Shown piece after piece: positions 38,814 through 50,607 of a DNA stretch of 64,000 nucleotides. The position numbers were made by a program, and so were the translations under genes. Source of the DNA: Staphylococcus petrasii (lineage in GTDB: Bacteria; Bacillota; Bacilli; Staphylococcales; Staphylococcaceae); assembly GCF_002902565.1 (NCBI RefSeq), contig NZ_PPRC01000016.1, positions 23,216-87,215 of the forward strand, in the 5' to 3' direction. The notes under the pieces are model-generated. The model saw nothing but the letters and a program-made list of their open reading frames with translations. It ran no database searches and was not told the origin of the DNA. How positions within the stretch are numbered: the first letter of the stretch is position 1; each line of letters begins with the position of its first letter.

Positions 38814-40883
38814 TTGGCAGATAATTTAGTCATAGTTGAGTCGCCTGCAAAAGCTAAAACCATTGAAAAATATTTAGGTAAAAAATATAAAGTTATTGCT
38901 TCTATGGGACATGTTCGTGACTTACCAAGAAGTCAAATGGGTGTCGATGTAGAAGATAATTATGAACCAAAATATATTACTATTCGCGGTAAAGGTCCCG
39001 TCGTTAAAGATTTGAAAAAACATGCTAAGAAAGCGAAAAAAGTTTTCCTAGCGAGTGACCCCGACCGTGAAGGTGAAGCGATTGCTTGGCATTTATCAAA
39101 AATTTTAGAACTTGATGATACAAAAGAAAACAGAGTAGTATTTAATGAAATTACAAAAGACGCGGTTAAAGAAAGTTTTAAGCATCCACGTGATATTCAA
39201 ATGGATTTAGTAGATGCTCAACAAGCGCGTCGTATTTTAGATAGATTAGTAGGTTATAACATTTCTCCAGTATTATGGAAGAAAGTAAAAAAAGGTTTAT
39301 CAGCAGGACGTGTGCAATCAGTAGCATTAAGATTAGTGATTGATAGAGAAAATAAAATTCGCAATTTCAAACCTGAAGAATATTGGACAATTGAAGGCGA
39401 ATTTAGATATAAAAAATCAAAATTTAATGCGAAATTTTTACATTATAAAAATAAACCATTTAAATTAAAGACTAAGAAAGATGTAGAAAAAATCACAGCT
39501 GAACTTAATGGCGATGAATTTGAAATTACGAATGTAAACAAAAAAGAAAAAACAAGAAATCCAGCTAATCCTTTTACAACTTCAACACTTCAACAAGAAG
39601 CGGCGCGTAAATTAAACTTTAAAGCACGTAAAACGATGATGCTTGCGCAACAATTGTATGAAGGTATTGATTTAAAAAGACAAGGGACAGTTGGTTTAAT
39701 TACTTACATGCGTACAGACTCTACACGTATTTCTCAATCAGCTAAAGACGAAGCGAAAAATTATATTGAAGATAAATACGGAAAAGAGTATGTTTCTCGT
39801 CGTACAGCTAAAGGCAAACAAGGGGACCAAGATGCCCATGAGGCAATTCGTCCTACAAGTACATTACGTACGCCTGATGAAATGAAAGCGTATTTAACTC
39901 GTGATCAACATCGTTTATATAAATTAATTTGGGAACGTTTTGTAGCGAGTCAAATGGCACCAGCTATTTTAGATACTGTAGCTTTAGACGTCACTCAAAA
40001 TGACATTAAGTTTAGAGCTAATGGACAAACTATTAAATTTAAAGGCTTTATGACTTTATATGTTGAAGCTAAAGACGATAAAGAAAATGAAAAAGAAAAC
40101 AAATTACCAAAATTAAGTGAAGGCGATAAAGTTACTGCAACACAGATTGAACCATCACAACACTTTACACAACCACCTCCACGTTATACAGAAGCACGTC
40201 TAGTTAAAACATTAGAAGAATTGAAAATCGGTAGACCATCAACGTATGCACCGACAATTGATACAATTCAAAAAAGAAATTATGTAAAACTTGAAAGTAA
40301 ACGATTTGTACCTACTGAATTAGGTGAAATTGTGTATGAACAAGTTAGAGATTACTTCCCAGAAATCATAGATGTAGAATTTACAGTTAATATGGAAACA
40401 CTTTTAGATAAAATTGCTGAAGGTGATATTGGCTGGAGAAAAGTAATTGATAATTTCTATGGCAGTTTCAAATTAGATGTTGAACGTGCTGAAGAGGAAA
40501 TGGAAAAAGTTGAAATCAAAGACGAGCCAGCTGGAGAAGATTGCGAAGTCTGTGGTTCGCCAATGGTTATTAAAATGGGCCGTTACGGTAAATTTATGGC
40601 TTGTTCTAATTTCCCTGATTGTAGAAATACTAAAGCTATTGTTAAAACAATTGGCGTTACTTGCCCTAAATGTAAAGATGGCGATGTAGTAGAAAGAAAA
40701 TCTAAGAAAAATAGATTATTCTACGGCTGTTCAAATTATCCAGAGTGCGACTTTATTTCATGGGATAAACCAGTAGGGCGTGATTGTCCAAAATGTAATC
40801 ACTATCTTATGGAACATAAGAAAGGACGTAGCTCTCAAGTTATTTGTTCAAATTGTGACTATAAAGAAGAAGTTCAGAAATAG
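38814..40883 (+). CDS. topA: DNA topoisomerase I
   Basis: Type IA topoisomerase of 689 residues that relaxes negative supercoils. TOPRIM domain ([33 protein letters not shown]), catalytic Tyr298 in [11 protein letters not shown], and three C-terminal four-cysteine zinc ribbons (CEVCG...CSNFPDC, CPKCK...CSNYPEC, CPKCN...CSNC, about 580-685). Start is TTG 38814 after AAGGGGGAA. trmFO follows after 20 nt with its own AAGGAGG site, suggesting cotranscription. Confidence 0.97.
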   Translation: MADNLVIVESPAKAKTIEKYLGKKYKVIASMGHVRDLPRSQMGVDVEDNYEPKYITIRGKGPVVKDLKKHAKKAKKVFLASDPDREGEAIAWHLSKILELDDTKENRVVFNEITKDAVKESFKHPRDIQMDLVDAQQARRILDRLVGYNISPVLWKKVKKGLSAGRVQSVALRLVIDRENKIRNFKPEEYWTIEGEFRYKKSKFNAKFLHYKNKPFKLKTKKDVEKITAELNGDEFEITNVNKKEKTRNPANPFTTSTLQQEAARKLNFKARKTMMLAQQLYEGIDLKRQGTVGLITYMRTDSTRISQSAKDEAKNYIEDKYGKEYVSRRTAKGKQGDQDAHEAIRPTSTLRTPDEMKAYLTRDQHRLYKLIWERFVASQMAPAILDTVALDVTQNDIKFRANGQTIKFKGFMTLYVEAKDDKENEKENKLPKLSEGDKVTATQIEPSQHFTQPPPRYTEARLVKTLEELKIGRPSTYAPTIDTIQKRNYVKLESKRFVPTELGEIVYEQVRDYFPEIIDVEFTVNMETLLDKIAEGDIGWRKVIDNFYGSFKLDVERAEEEMEKVEIKDEPAGEDCEVCGSPMVIKMGRYGKFMACSNFPDCRNTKAIVKTIGVTCPKCKDGDVVERKSKKNRLFYGCSNYPECDFISWDKPVGRDCPKCNHYLMEHKKGRSSQVICSNCDYKEEVQK

Positions 40884-40903
40884 AAATTTTAAGGAGGATC
40901 AAT

Positions 40904-42211
40904 ATGAGTCAAACCGTTAACGTAGTTGGTGCAGGTTTAGCTGGTTCAGAAGCTGCTTACCAATTAGCACAACGAGGAATTAAAGTTAACCTAATTGAAA
41001 TGCGTCCAGTGAAACAAACACCAGCGCACCATACTGATAAATTTGCTGAATTAGTATGTTCTAACTCATTGAGAGGTAATGCATTAACAAACGGCGTAGG
41101 TGTATTAAAAGAAGAAATGAGACGCTTAGACTCATTAATCATTGCAGCTGCTGATAAAGCTAGAGTACCAGCAGGAGGCGCTTTAGCTGTTGATAGACAT
41201 GACTTTTCAGGATACATCACTGACACATTAAGAAATCATCCAAATGTGACTGTATTAAATGAAGAAATTCATAGCATCCCAGAAGGCTATACAATCATTG
41301 CTACTGGACCATTAACTACTGAGAACTTAGCTAAAGAAATCGTAGAAATTACTGGCAAAGACCAATTATATTTCTATGATGCTGCAGCGCCTATTATTGA
41401 AAAAGATTCAATTGATATGGATAAAGTGTATCTAAAATCACGTTATGATAAAGGTGAAGCGGCATACTTAAACTGTCCAATGACAGAAGAAGAGTTTAAC
41501 CGTTTTTATGATGCAGTGCTTGAAGCGGAAGTTGCGCCAACAAATGAATTTGAAAAAGAAAAATATTTCGAAGGTTGTATGCCTTTTGAAGTAATGGCTG
41601 AACGTGGTCGTAAAACATTATTATTCGGACCTATGAAACCAGTTGGTCTTGAAGATCCTAAAACAGGTAAACGCCCATATGCAGTTGTACAATTACGTCA
41701 AGACGATGCGGCTGGTACACTTTATAATATTGTTGGTTTCCAAACGCATTTAAAATGGGGCGCGCAAAAAGAAGTTATCCGATTAATTCCAGGCTTAGAA
41801 AATGTTGATATCGTAAGATACGGTGTAATGCACAGAAACACGTTCATTAATTCACCAGATGTTTTAAATGAAAAATATGAGTTAATTAATGAGAAAAGAA
41901 TTCAATTTGCTGGTCAAATGACTGGTGTTGAAGGTTATGTTGAAAGTGCAGCAAGTGGGCTTGTAGCTGGAATTAATTTAGCACATAAACTTCAAAATAA
42001 AGGCGAAGTTATTTTCCCTAGAGAAACAATGATAGGTAGTATGGCATATTATATTTCTCATGCTAAGAATGAAAAGAACTTCCAACCTATGAATGCTAAT
42101 TTCGGCTTGCTTCCTTCATTAGAGAAACGTATTAAAGATAAAAAAGAACGTTACGAAGCACAAGCAAACAGAGCTTTAGAATATCTTGAGAACTATAAGA
42201 AGACACTATAA
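40904..42211 (+). CDS. trmFO: Methylenetetrahydrofolate-tRNA-(uracil-54-C5)-methyltransferase TrmFO
   Basis: FAD- and folate-dependent enzyme of 435 residues forming ribothymidine at U54 of tRNA. N-terminal FAD site [19 protein letters not shown]; cysteines in LVCSNSLRG and [14 protein letters not shown] correspond to those implicated in catalysis in B. subtilis. Formerly called Gid. Lies downstream of topA in the conserved dprA-topA-trmFO order. Confidence 0.96.
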   Translation: MSQTVNVVGAGLAGSEAAYQLAQRGIKVNLIEMRPVKQTPAHHTDKFAELVCSNSLRGNALTNGVGVLKEEMRRLDSLIIAAADKARVPAGGALAVDRHDFSGYITDTLRNHPNVTVLNEEIHSIPEGYTIIATGPLTTENLAKEIVEITGKDQLYFYDAAAPIIEKDSIDMDKVYLKSRYDKGEAAYLNCPMTEEEFNRFYDAVLEAEVAPTNEFEKEKYFEGCMPFEVMAERGRKTLLFGPMKPVGLEDPKTGKRPYAVVQLRQDDAAGTLYNIVGFQTHLKWGAQKEVIRLIPGLENVDIVRYGVMHRNTFINSPDVLNEKYELINEKRIQFAGQMTGVEGYVESAASGLVAGINLAHKLQNKGEVIFPRETMIGSMAYYISHAKNEKNFQPMNANFGLLPSLEKRIKDKKERYEAQANRALEYLENYKKTL

Positions 42212-42212
42212 G

Positions 42213-42280
42213 TTTTAATTTATATATAAATTAAAATTGAGAATTATTATTTCGATATTTTGAACAATTCTCAAAAGATT
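42213..42280 (+). terminator. Probable termination region after trmFO
   Basis: A perfect 24-bp AT palindrome (42213-42236) is followed by TTGAGAATT (42237-42245) pairing with AATTCTCAA (42266-42274). The tail is AAAAGATTTT rather than a clean T-run, so efficiency is uncertain. Confidence 0.5.
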
Positions 42281-42322
42281 TTGAATTCTATAGCTAATTA
42301 TTTTAGTCCCTTCCATAATATA

Positions 42323-42331
42323 TGCTACAAT
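42323..42331 (+). promoter_or_regulatory. Extended -10 promoter of the xerC-codY operon
   Basis: TGCTACAAT is an extended -10; no good -35 is visible. GGAGGGG at about 42341-42347 is the xerC ribosome binding site. Confidence 0.5.
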
Positions 42332-42355
42332 GCATATGATGGAGGGGATTTTTAA

Positions 42356-43249
42356 GTGGAAGAAATCCAAAAAACATTTTTAAATATGCTAAAAGTTGAA
42401 AGAAATTTCTCCGACCATACCTTAAAATCATATCATGATGATTTAGAGCAATTTAACCGCTTTCTAAATCAAGAAATGTTACAATTAAATACGTTTGAAT
42501 ATAAAGACGCTAGAAATTATTTAAGTTTTTTATATTCTCAAAATTTAAAAAGAACGACTGTATCTAGAAAAATATCAACGTTAAGAACATTTTATGAATT
42601 TTGGATGACTCAAGATGATTCAATCATTAATCCTTTCGTACAATTAGTTCACCCTAAAAAAGAACAATATCTACCTCAATTCTTTTACGAAGAAGAGATG
42701 GAGGCATTGTTTAAAACAGTAGCTAAAGATTCTAAAAAAGGATTAAGAGATCGAGTTATTTTGGAATTATTATATGCAACAGGCATACGTGTTTCAGAAT
42801 TAGTAAATATTAAACTTACTGATATAGATATGTCATTACCAGGCGTTAAAGTTCTGGGAAAAGGTAATAAAGAACGCTTTGTTCCATTTGGAGAATTTTG
42901 TCGACAAAGCATTGAACAATATTTAAATGAATTTAAACCCGTTCAACACAAAACACATCCCTACTTAATAGTGAATATGAATGGCGATCCAATTACGGTT
43001 AGGGGAATTCGATATGTACTCAATGATGTAGTTAAACGTACTGCAGGAGTAACTGAAATCCATCCCCATAAGCTAAGACATACGTTTGCTACTCACTTAT
43101 TAAATCAAGGAGCAGATTTGCGAACAGTTCAATCTTTGTTGGGCCATGTAAATCTTTCTACAACTGGAAAGTACACACATGTATCAAATCAACAATTACG
43201 CAAAGTATATTTAAACGCACATCCTCGAGCGAAAAAGGAGAGTAAATAA
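42356..43249 (+). CDS. xerC: Tyrosine recombinase XerC
   Basis: Recombinase of 297 residues that resolves chromosome dimers at dif together with XerD. N-terminal SAM-like core-binding domain and C-terminal catalytic domain with the full set Arg145, Lys169, His238, Arg241, His264 and Tyr273 (nucleophile, GKYTHV). GTG start at 42356. It is immediately followed by hslV (0-nt gap), as in the xerC-hslV-hslU-codY operon of staphylococci and Bacillus (codV-clpQ-clpY-codY). Confidence 0.95.
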   Translation: MEEIQKTFLNMLKVERNFSDHTLKSYHDDLEQFNRFLNQEMLQLNTFEYKDARNYLSFLYSQNLKRTTVSRKISTLRTFYEFWMTQDDSIINPFVQLVHPKKEQYLPQFFYEEEMEALFKTVAKDSKKGLRDRVILELLYATGIRVSELVNIKLTDIDMSLPGVKVLGKGNKERFVPFGEFCRQSIEQYLNEFKPVQHKTHPYLIVNMNGDPITVRGIRYVLNDVVKRTAGVTEIHPHKLRHTFATHLLNQGADLRTVQSLLGHVNLSTTGKYTHVSNQQLRKVYLNAHPRAKKESK

Positions 43250-43795
43250 ATGAGCAAGACATCATTACATGCTACAACTATTTATGCAGTCAGACATAAT
43301 GGAGAAGCAGCGATGGCAGGAGATGGCCAAGTTACACTTGGTGAACAAGTCATCATGAAACAAACTGCCCGTAAAGTTAGACGTTTATATGAAGGTAAAG
43401 TATTAGCAGGATTTGCAGGAAGCGTAGCTGATGCATTTACTTTATTTGAAAAGTTTGAAACTAAATTACAACAATTTAGTGGTAACTTGGAACGTGCAGC
43501 TGTTGAATTAGCTCAAGAATGGCGAGGAGATAAGCAATTACGTCAACTTGAAGCCATGCTTATTGTTATGGATAAAGATGCAATATTAGTAGTTAGTGGT
43601 ACAGGAGAAGTTATTGCACCAGATGATGATTTAATCGCCATTGGTTCTGGTGGTAACTATGCATTAAGTGCTGGTAGAGCATTGAAACGTCACGCTACAC
43701 ACATGTCTGCTAAAGAAATGGCTTATGAAAGTTTAAAAGTAGCCTCTGATATATGTGTATTTACAAACGATAATATTATCGTGGAAACTTTATAA
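43250..43795 (+). CDS. hslV: ATP-dependent protease HslV (ClpQ) peptidase subunit
   Basis: Proteasome-like peptidase of 181 residues working with HslU. The protein starts [18 protein letters not shown], so TTIYAV aligns with the N-terminal Thr-Thr of E. coli HslV and Thr9 would be the nucleophile after propeptide removal; B. subtilis ClpQ uses a Ser near its start instead, so the exact mature end is uncertain. GDGQVTLG and [14 protein letters not shown] are family motifs. The ATG follows the xerC stop without a gap. Confidence 0.95.
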   Translation: MSKTSLHATTIYAVRHNGEAAMAGDGQVTLGEQVIMKQTARKVRRLYEGKVLAGFAGSVADAFTLFEKFETKLQQFSGNLERAAVELAQEWRGDKQLRQLEAMLIVMDKDAILVVSGTGEVIAPDDDLIAIGSGGNYALSAGRALKRHATHMSAKEMAYESLKVASDICVFTNDNIIVETL

Positions 43796-43857
43796 TAGTT
43801 TAATAAATAATGGGAATGAATAGATATGGACATACATTTAGTTGGAGGTAATAATTA

Positions 43858-45261
43858 ATGGATGCAAACGGTATAAAATTAACACCTAAAGATATCGTAT
43901 CTAAATTAGATGAATATATTGTTGGCCAAGATGATGCGAAACGTAAAGTAGCAATCGCTTTAAGAAACAGATATAGAAGAAGCCTTCTTGACGATGAAAC
44001 TAAACAAGAAATCGCACCTAAAAACATTTTAATGATTGGTCCAACAGGTGTAGGTAAAACTGAAATCGCACGTCGAATGGCTAAAATTGTAGGCGCACCA
44101 TTTATTAAAGTGGAAGCTACTAAATTTACTGAAGTAGGTTATGTAGGTCGCGATGTTGAGAGTATGGTAAGAGACTTAGTAGATGTCGCAGTACGATTAG
44201 TGAAGGATCAAAAGAAAGCTTTAGTTAAAGATGAAGCTACTGAAAAAGCTAATGAAAAATTAGTAAAACTTTTAGTTCCTAGTATGAAGAAAAAAGCATC
44301 ACAAAATAATAATCCACTTGAATCACTTTTAGGCGGCACACTTCCAAACTTTGGTAATAATGATGATGAGGAAGAAGAAGCACCAACTGAAGAAATTAAA
44401 ACGAAACGTTCTGAAATCAAAAAACAACTTTTAGATGGTAAACTTGAAGAAGAGAAAGTTAGAATCAAAGTTGAGCAAGATCCAGGCGCATTAGGCATGT
44501 TAGGTACAAACCAAAATCAACAAATGCAAGACATGATGAATCAACTTATGCCTAAACGTAAAGTTGAACGTGTTGTTCCAGTGAAAACGGCACGTAAGAT
44601 TTTAATAGATGACTTTGCTGATGAATTAATCGACCAAGAAACAGCTAATCAAGAAGCGTTAGAATTAGCCGAACAAATGGGAATCATCTTCATAGATGAA
44701 ATCGATAAAGTTGCGACAAATAATTCTAATAGTGGTCAAGATGTGTCAAGACAAGGTGTACAACGTGATATTTTACCAATCCTTGAAGGTAGCATGATTC
44801 AAACGAAATATGGTACCGTAAACACTGAACATATGCTATTTATAGGGGCTGGAGCGTTCCATGTTTCAAAACCTAGTGATTTAATTCCTGAATTACAAGG
44901 TCGTTTCCCAATTAGAGTGGAACTTGAAAGCTTAACAGTAAATGACTTCTTCAGAATTTTAACTGAACCTAAATTATCACTTATTAAACAATATGAAGCT
45001 TTACTAAAAACTGAAGATGTGACTGTGAACTTCTCTGAGGAAGCGATTACTCGTTTAGCAGAGATGGCGTATCAAGTTAACCAAGATACGGACAACATTG
45101 GTGCACGCCGCTTGCACACAATTTTAGAAAAAATGTTAGAAGATTTATCGTATGAAGCACCAAATATGCCGAATGCGGTTGTAGATATAACACCTCAATA
45201 TGTTGATGATAAATTGAAATCTATTTCAACTAATAAAGATTTAAGTGCATTTATTTTATAA
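43858..45261 (+). CDS. hslU: ATP-dependent protease ATPase subunit HslU (ClpY)
   Basis: AAA+ unfoldase of 467 residues that feeds substrates to HslV. Walker [10 protein letters not shown] (about 62-70), inserted I-domain (about 110-240, charged and variable), Walker [11 protein letters not shown], sensor region and the C-terminal tail (SAFIL) that inserts into HslV. Ribosome binding site GGAGG at about 43845. codY follows after 21 nt. Confidence 0.96.
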   Translation: MDANGIKLTPKDIVSKLDEYIVGQDDAKRKVAIALRNRYRRSLLDDETKQEIAPKNILMIGPTGVGKTEIARRMAKIVGAPFIKVEATKFTEVGYVGRDVESMVRDLVDVAVRLVKDQKKALVKDEATEKANEKLVKLLVPSMKKKASQNNNPLESLLGGTLPNFGNNDDEEEEAPTEEIKTKRSEIKKQLLDGKLEEEKVRIKVEQDPGALGMLGTNQNQQMQDMMNQLMPKRKVERVVPVKTARKILIDDFADELIDQETANQEALELAEQMGIIFIDEIDKVATNNSNSGQDVSRQGVQRDILPILEGSMIQTKYGTVNTEHMLFIGAGAFHVSKPSDLIPELQGRFPIRVELESLTVNDFFRILTEPKLSLIKQYEALLKTEDVTVNFSEEAITRLAEMAYQVNQDTDNIGARRLHTILEKMLEDLSYEAPNMPNAVVDITPQYVDDKLKSISTNKDLSAFIL

Positions 45262-45282
45262 TATAAATAAAGGAGAAATTTT

Positions 45283-46056
45283 ATGAGCTTATTATCTAAA
45301 ACTAGAGAATTAAATACGTTATTACAAAAACATAAAGGTATAGCTGTAGACTTTAAAGATGTTGCCCAAACAATTAGTAACGTAACAGTGACAAACGTGT
45401 TTATCGTGTCACGTAGAGGAAAAATCTTAGGTTCAAGTTTAAATGAACTTTTAAAAAGTGAAAGAATCAGTGAAATGTTAGAAAGCAAACACATTCCAAG
45501 CGAATATACTGAACTATTAATGGATGTTAAACAAACAGAATCTAACATTAAAATTGACAATGAATTAACTGTTTTCCCTCCTGAAGATAAAGATACTTTC
45601 ATTAACAGTCGTACTACTGTTTTCCCAATTTTAGGTGGTGGAGAACGTCTAGGTACATTAGTTTTAGGACGTGTAGAAGACGACTTCAATGAAAATGATT
45701 TAGTTTTAGGCGAATATGCAGCCACAGTAATTGGTATGGAAATCCTTCGTGAAAAACACAACGAAGTGGAAAAAGAAGCACGTGATAAAGCAGCTATCAC
45801 AATGGCAATTAATTCACTTTCTTATTCTGAAAAAGAAGCAATCGAACACATTTTTGAAGAATTAGGCGGTAATGAAGGATTATTAATCGCATCTAAAGTT
45901 GCTGATAGAGTAGGTATTACGCGTTCTGTAATCGTAAACGCGTTACGTAAACTTGAAAGTGCTGGTGTGATCGAATCTCGATCGTTAGGAATGAAAGGTA
46001 CATTCATTAAAGTCAAAAAAGAAAAATTCTTAGATGAATTAGAACGTAACAAATAA
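45283..46056 (+). CDS. codY: GTP-sensing pleiotropic transcriptional regulator CodY
   Basis: Global repressor of 257 residues that binds DNA when GTP and branched-chain amino acids are plentiful, controlling amino-acid synthesis and virulence genes. N-terminal GAF domain (about 1-155) for isoleucine/valine; C-terminal winged helix with the recognition helix in [21 protein letters not shown] (split motif, about 203-224). Last gene of the xerC operon; a hairpin terminator follows. Confidence 0.97.
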   Translation: MSLLSKTRELNTLLQKHKGIAVDFKDVAQTISNVTVTNVFIVSRRGKILGSSLNELLKSERISEMLESKHIPSEYTELLMDVKQTESNIKIDNELTVFPPEDKDTFINSRTTVFPILGGGERLGTLVLGRVEDDFNENDLVLGEYAATVIGMEILREKHNEVEKEARDKAAITMAINSLSYSEKEAIEHIFEELGGNEGLLIASKVADRVGITRSVIVNALRKLESAGVIESRSLGMKGTFIKVKKEKFLDELERNK

Positions 46057-46092
46057 TTGATGTGAATCATTTTTAATTTAAATAGTTAATAG

Positions 46093-46145
46093 AAACGAGC
46101 GGAGTTAATCTTATTGATAAGTTGACTTGAAGGCTCGTTTTTATT
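46093..46145 (+). terminator. Intrinsic terminator after codY
   Basis: AAACGAGC (46093-46100) pairs with GCTCGTTT (46133-46140); inner CTTAT/ATAAG pairing extends the stem; T-rich tail. Confidence 0.85.
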
Positions 46146-46178
46146 TTCAAGAAAAAATAAATGATATTAAATCAGTCG

Positions 46179-46207
46179 TTGCACTAGCAAAAAAATTATG
46201 GTATTAT
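46179..46207 (+). promoter_or_regulatory. Predicted rpsB promoter
   Basis: -35 TTGCAC (46179-46184), 17-bp spacer ending in TGG (extended -10), -10 TATTAT (46202-46207). Confidence 0.7.
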
Positions 46208-46214
46208 TATTGAC

Positions 46215-46326
46215 GGCTATAAAGCCAATACACACATGATAAACGTATATGCAAAGGGTGCAATTCTAAGAATTGTCTTTACATTAGTTTATTATGGAGG
46301 TAAATAACCAATAGGAGGAATTTAAA
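46215..46326 (+). ncRNA. Structured 5' leader of rpsB, candidate S2 autoregulatory RNA
   Basis: After the promoter comes a small GGCT-ATAA-AGCC hairpin, then a nested structure: ATAAAC (46239-46244) with GTTTAT (46287-46292), AAAG (46253-46256) with CTTT (46277-46280), and CAATTC (46261-46266) with GAATTG (46270-46275), loop TAA. Two SD-like GGAGG motifs follow. Ribosomal-protein leaders of this type usually bind their own product; that is inference here. Confidence 0.5.
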
Positions 46327-47115
46327 ATGGCAGTAATTTCAATGAAACAATTACTAGAAGCCGGTGTTCACTTCGGTCACCAAACACGCCGTTGGAACCC
46401 AAAAATGAAAAAATATATCTTCACTGAAAGAAATGGTATCTATATCATTGACTTACAAAAAACAGTGAAAAAAGTTGAAGAAGCTTACAATTTCTTAAAA
46501 CAAGTATCAGAAGATGGCGGTAAAGTCTTATTCGTAGGTACTAAAAAACAAGCACAAGAATCAGTTAAAGCTGAAGCTGAACGTGCTGGACAATTCTACG
46601 TTAACCAAAGATGGTTAGGCGGAATTTTAACTAACTACAAAACAATTTCTAAACGTATTAAACGTATTTCTGAAATCGAAAAAATGGAAGAAGACGGTTT
46701 ATTCGAAGTATTACCTAAAAAAGAAGTTGTTGAACTTAAAAAAGAATACGACCGTTTAATCAAATTCTTAGGCGGTATTCGTGATATGAAATCAATGCCT
46801 CAAGCATTATTCGTAGTTGACCCTCGTAAAGAGCGCAACGCGATTGCTGAAGCACGTAAATTAAATATCCCAATCGTTGGTATTGTTGACACTAACTGTG
46901 ATCCTGATGAAATCGATTACGTTATCCCAGCGAACGATGATGCTATCCGTGCCGTTAAATTATTAACTGGTAAAATGGCAGACGCTGTCTTAGAAGGTCA
47001 ACAAGGTATTTCTAACGATGAAGTAGCTGCAGAACAAAACATCGATTTAGATGAAAAAGAACAATCTCAAGAAGCAGAATCAACTGAAGAAAATACTACT
47101 GTTGAATCAAACTAA
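46327..47115 (+). CDS. rpsB: 30S ribosomal protein S2
   Basis: Small-subunit protein of 262 residues. [26 protein letters not shown] start, [11 protein letters not shown] and [33 protein letters not shown] core (motifs shortened) are family hallmarks. The last 35 residues are acidic and Glu-rich, an extension seen in staphylococcal S2. Ribosome binding site AGGAGG. A terminator separates it from tsf. Confidence 0.97.
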   Translation: MAVISMKQLLEAGVHFGHQTRRWNPKMKKYIFTERNGIYIIDLQKTVKKVEEAYNFLKQVSEDGGKVLFVGTKKQAQESVKAEAERAGQFYVNQRWLGGILTNYKTISKRIKRISEIEKMEEDGLFEVLPKKEVVELKKEYDRLIKFLGGIRDMKSMPQALFVVDPRKERNAIAEARKLNIPIVGIVDTNCDPDEIDYVIPANDDAIRAVKLLTGKMADAVLEGQQGISNDEVAAEQNIDLDEKEQSQEAESTEENTTVESN

Positions 47116-47129
47116 GATATAGTTTAAAT

Positions 47130-47165
47130 GGGTGATAAGATGTAATGCTTATCGCCCTTTTTTCA
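47130..47165 (+). terminator. Intrinsic terminator after rpsB
   Basis: Stem GGGTGATAAG (47130-47139) with CTTATCGCCC (47148-47157), one G-U-type mismatch, T6 tail. It likely sets a higher S2 than EF-Ts level if tsf is partly read through. Confidence 0.9.
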
Positions 47166-47295
47166 AATATAAAACATTTAACAACTTAAAAAATATTCAT
47201 TAAATAATAATAGAGTATTGGAAATTAGAGTGCCTTTAATGGTAATATTTAATTATCATCTATTATTACAATTAGACATATTGGAGGAATAATTA

Positions 47296-48174
47296 ATGGC
47301 AATTTCAGCAAAACTTGTAAAAGAATTACGTGAAAGAACTGGCGCTGGTATGATGGATTGTAAAAAAGCGCTAACTGAAACTGATGGTGACATCGATAAA
47401 GCGATTGATTACTTACGTGAAAAAGGTATCGCTAAAGCAGCTAAAAAAGCTGACCGTATCGCAGCAGAAGGTTTAGTGCACGTTGAAGTAAGAGGTAATG
47501 AAGCTGCAATCGTTGAAATCAACTCTGAAACAGACTTCGTTGCTCGTAATGAAGGTTTCCAAGAATTAGTAAAAGAAATTGCTAACCAAGTTCTTGAAAG
47601 CAAAGCTGAAACAGTTGAAGCTTTATTAGAAACTAAATTATCAAGTGGTCAAACAGTTGATGAAAGAATGAAAGAAGCTATCTCAACTATCGGTGAAAAA
47701 TTAAGCATCCGTCGTTTTGCTATCAGAACTAAATCTGACAACGATGCATTCGGTGCATACTTACACATGGGTGGACGTATTGGTGTGTTAACTGTTGTTG
47801 AAGGTACAACTGATGAAGAAGCAGCTAAAGACGTTGCTATGCACATCGCAGCAATCAACCCTAAATATGTTTCATCTGATCAAGTAAGTGAAGAAGAAAT
47901 CAGCCACGAAAGAGAAGTATTAAAACAACAAGCATTAAATGAAGGTAAACCTGAAAACATCGTTGAAAAAATGGTTGAAGGACGTTTACGTAAATATCTT
48001 CAAGAAATTTGTGCAGTTGATCAAAACTTCGTTAAAGATCCAGACCAAACAGTTGAAGCTTTCTTAAAATCTAAAGGTGGTAAACTTGTAGACTTCGTAC
48101 GTTATGAAGTAGGCGAAGGTATGGAAAAACGTGAAGAAAACTTTGCTGACGAAGTAAAAGGACAAATGAAATAA
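47296..48174 (+). CDS. tsf: Translation elongation factor Ts
   Basis: Nucleotide exchange factor for EF-Tu, 292 residues. N-terminal UBA-like domain with [18 protein letters not shown], and core with [12 protein letters not shown], which contacts EF-Tu. Strong TTGGAGGAA ribosome binding site. The 180-nt gap after rpsB may contain its own promoter (TGG-TAATAT near 47238), but the -35 is weak. A terminator follows. Confidence 0.97.
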   Translation: MAISAKLVKELRERTGAGMMDCKKALTETDGDIDKAIDYLREKGIAKAAKKADRIAAEGLVHVEVRGNEAAIVEINSETDFVARNEGFQELVKEIANQVLESKAETVEALLETKLSSGQTVDERMKEAISTIGEKLSIRRFAIRTKSDNDAFGAYLHMGGRIGVLTVVEGTTDEEAAKDVAMHIAAINPKYVSSDQVSEEEISHEREVLKQQALNEGKPENIVEKMVEGRLRKYLQEICAVDQNFVKDPDQTVEAFLKSKGGKLVDFVRYEVGEGMEKREENFADEVKGQMK

Positions 48175-48224
48175 TCTTTCAACATTACTAAACAAGAAAG
48201 AAGGCACCTTTGAGTTTTTCTATT

Positions 48225-48272
48225 AGATAAAGTCTCTACTTTATCTTAGAAGACGCGTTCGTGTCTTCTTTA
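48225..48272 (+). terminator. Double-hairpin terminator after tsf
   Basis: Two adjacent stems: AGATAAAGT (48225-48233) with ACTTTATCT (48238-48246), then GAAGACGC (48249-48256) with GTGTCTTC (48261-48268) and a TTTAC tail. The second is the likelier terminator; the first may be an accessory structure. Confidence 0.75.
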
Positions 48273-48314
48273 CTTGTATATATTACATATTTTTACAATA
48301 GAGAGGAAAAAACA

Positions 48315-49037
48315 ATGGCGCAAACTTCTAAATATAAACGTGTAGTCTTAAAACTTAGCGGTGAGGCACTTGCAGGAGATAAAGGCTTTGGAATTAATCC
48401 AATGATTATTAAAAGCGTAGCTGAACAAGTAGCTGAAGTAGCTAAAATGGATTGTGAAATTGCTGTAATTGTTGGCGGCGGCAATATCTGGAGAGGTAAA
48501 ACTGGTAGCGATTTAGGTATGGACCGTGGTACAGCTGATTATATGGGCATGTTAGCAACTGTAATGAATGCACTTGCTTTACAAGATAGCCTTGAACAAT
48601 TAGACTGTGACACTCGCGTATTAACTTCAATTGAAATGAAACAAGTTGCAGAACCTTACATCCGTCGTCGTGCTATCAGACACTTAGAGAAAAAACGTGT
48701 GGTTATTTTTGCGGCTGGCATTGGTAACCCATACTTCTCTACAGATACTACTGCAGCATTACGTGCAGCAGAGGTTGAAGCTGATGTTATTTTAATGGGT
48801 AAAAATAATGTAGATGGCGTATATTCAGCTGACCCTAAAGTTGATAAAAATGCAGTGAAATATGATCACTTAACTCATATCCAAATGTTACAAGAAGGAT
48901 TACAAGTTATGGATTCAACTGCTTCTTCATTCTGTATGGATAATAATATTCCATTAAATGTCTTCTCAATTATGGAAGAAGGAAATATTAAACGTGCAGT
49001 AATGGGAGAAAAAATCGGTACTTTAATTACTAAATAA
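48315..49037 (+). CDS. pyrH: Uridylate kinase
   Basis: UMP kinase of 240 residues of the amino-acid kinase fold, making [32 protein letters not shown] and [14 protein letters not shown] are diagnostic. The frame extends to 48261, inside the preceding terminator, but ATG 48315 with AGAGGAAAAAAC is the true start by family alignment. frr follows after 15 nt. Confidence 0.97.
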   Translation: MAQTSKYKRVVLKLSGEALAGDKGFGINPMIIKSVAEQVAEVAKMDCEIAVIVGGGNIWRGKTGSDLGMDRGTADYMGMLATVMNALALQDSLEQLDCDTRVLTSIEMKQVAEPYIRRRAIRHLEKKRVVIFAAGIGNPYFSTDTTAALRAAEVEADVILMGKNNVDGVYSADPKVDKNAVKYDHLTHIQMLQEGLQVMDSTASSFCMDNNIPLNVFSIMEEGNIKRAVMGEKIGTLITK

Positions 49038-49052
49038 TTTGAGGTGTTAAAC

Positions 49053-49607
49053 ATGAGTGACATTATCCAAGATACTAAAGCTAGAATGAAAAAATCTATC
49101 GATAACTTATCACGTGAATTAGCTAATATCAGTGCAGGTAGAGCTAACTCTAACTTATTAAATGGTGTAACTGTTGACTATTATGGTGCGCCAACTCCTG
49201 TACAACAATTAGCAAGCATTAATGTGCCTGAAGCACGTTTATTAGTTATCTCTCCTTACGATAAAACATCTGTTGGTGATATTGAAAAAGCAATCATCGC
49301 TGCTAACTTAGGTGTTAACCCAACTAGTGATGGTGAAGTAATTCGTATCACTGTTCCAGCTTTAACAGAAGAGCGTCGTAAAGAATTAGTTAAAAACGTG
49401 AAAAAAATCGGTGAAGATGCTAAAGTTTCAATTCGTAACATTCGCCGTGACATTAACGATCAATTGAAAAAAGACGAAAAAAATGGCGATATTACTGAAG
49501 ATGACTTAAGAAGTCAAACTGAAGATGTTCAAAAAGCGACTGATAATTCTATTAAAGAAATTGATCAATTAGTAGAAGATAAAGAAAAAGATATCATGTC
49601 TGTATAA
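49053..49607 (+). CDS. frr: Ribosome recycling factor
   Basis: tRNA-mimicking protein of 184 residues that, with EF-G, splits post-termination ribosomes. [20 protein letters not shown] and the three-helix bundle with VRNIRRD-like [10 protein letters not shown] are conserved. An upstream in-frame ATG (49044) is ignored because GAGGTGTT is best placed for ATG 49053. Terminator 90 nt downstream. Confidence 0.97.
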   Translation: MSDIIQDTKARMKKSIDNLSRELANISAGRANSNLLNGVTVDYYGAPTPVQQLASINVPEARLLVISPYDKTSVGDIEKAIIAANLGVNPTSDGEVIRITVPALTEERRKELVKNVKKIGEDAKVSIRNIRRDINDQLKKDEKNGDITEDDLRSQTEDVQKATDNSIKEIDQLVEDKEKDIMSV

Positions 49608-49695
49608 TTTAGAATATTAATAACGTTTAATTATTCATATATTTTGTGAATTTACCGTATTATTAATTATGATAGTACAATAATCATTTTAGTCT

Positions 49696-49730
49696 AAACT
49701 GTGCCAATTCAGACTTTGGTACAGTTTTTT
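49696..49730 (+). terminator. Intrinsic terminator after frr
   Basis: Stem AAACTGTGCCA (49696-49706) with TGGTACAGTTT (49717-49727), one G-U pair, T6 run. Confidence 0.9.
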
Positions 49731-49833
49731 AATTTGCTTATTCAATGCCATTATCGAGTATGATAAAATGATAGATGATTTCTTTAATAACTAATATAAT
49801 ATAACAGAGATGATCAGGCTCGGAGGAAAGACC

Positions 49834-50604
49834 ATGTTTAAAAAGCTAATACAAAGAAATAAGACTAAAATCACTCATAACGATGATTTAGATTTACATA
49901 ATTTACCTGAACATGTAGCGATTATCATGGACGGAAATGGACGTTGGGCTAAAAAGCGTAAAATGCCTAGAATTAAAGGTCATTATGAAGGTATGCAAAC
50001 AATAAAAAAAGTAACGCGTGAAGCAAGCAACTTAGGTATTAAATACTTAACTTTATACGCTTTTTCAACGGAAAATTGGTCTAGACCTGAAAATGAAGTT
50101 AATTATATCATGAATTTACCTGTTAATTTTTTAAAAACTTTTCTACCAGAATTAATAGAAAAAAATGTCCAAATTGAAACAATTGGGTTTTTAGAGGCAG
50201 TGCCTCAATCAACAATTGATGCTATTGAACATGCAAAAGCGAAAACAAAAGATAATACAGGTTTGAAATTAATATTTGCCATTAATTATGGTGGACGAGC
50301 TGAAATTGTTCAAAGTATGAAATCAATTTATGATGAGCTTCAAAATAATGGTCAGGATAGTAATGACATCGACGAAACAATGATATCGAAACATTTAATG
50401 ACGCATCCCTACCCAGATCCTGAATTATTAATTCGCACTTCTGGTGAACAACGCATTAGTAACTTTTTAATTTGGCAATCTTCTTATAGTGAATTTATAT
50501 TTAATGAGAAGTTATGGCCAGATTTTGATGCTGAGGAATTTAAAAAATGTTTAAAAATATACCAATCTCGTCAAAGACGATTTGGAGGATTAAGTAAGGA
50601 GTAG
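49834..50604 (+). CDS. uppS: Isoprenyl transferase, undecaprenyl diphosphate synthase
   Basis: cis-Prenyltransferase of 256 residues producing C55-PP, the carrier for peptidoglycan and teichoic acid precursors. AIIMDGNGRWAKKR carries catalytic Asp33; LYAFSTENWSRP and RTSGEQRISNFL are substrate-binding motifs. The frame starts at 49810, but ATG 49834 has a GGAGGAAAG site. Only 3 nt separate it from cdsA. Confidence 0.96.
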   Translation: MFKKLIQRNKTKITHNDDLDLHNLPEHVAIIMDGNGRWAKKRKMPRIKGHYEGMQTIKKVTREASNLGIKYLTLYAFSTENWSRPENEVNYIMNLPVNFLKTFLPELIEKNVQIETIGFLEAVPQSTIDAIEHAKAKTKDNTGLKLIFAINYGGRAEIVQSMKSIYDELQNNGQDSNDIDETMISKHLMTHPYPDPELLIRTSGEQRISNFLIWQSSYSEFIFNEKLWPDFDAEEFKKCLKIYQSRQRRFGGLSKE

Positions 50605-50607
50605 CGT

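Noticed and set aside
45195..45800. Antisense open frame of 201 codons opposite codY
   Set aside because: Ser/Leu/Phe-rich shadow of the well-supported codY gene with no binding site or family match.
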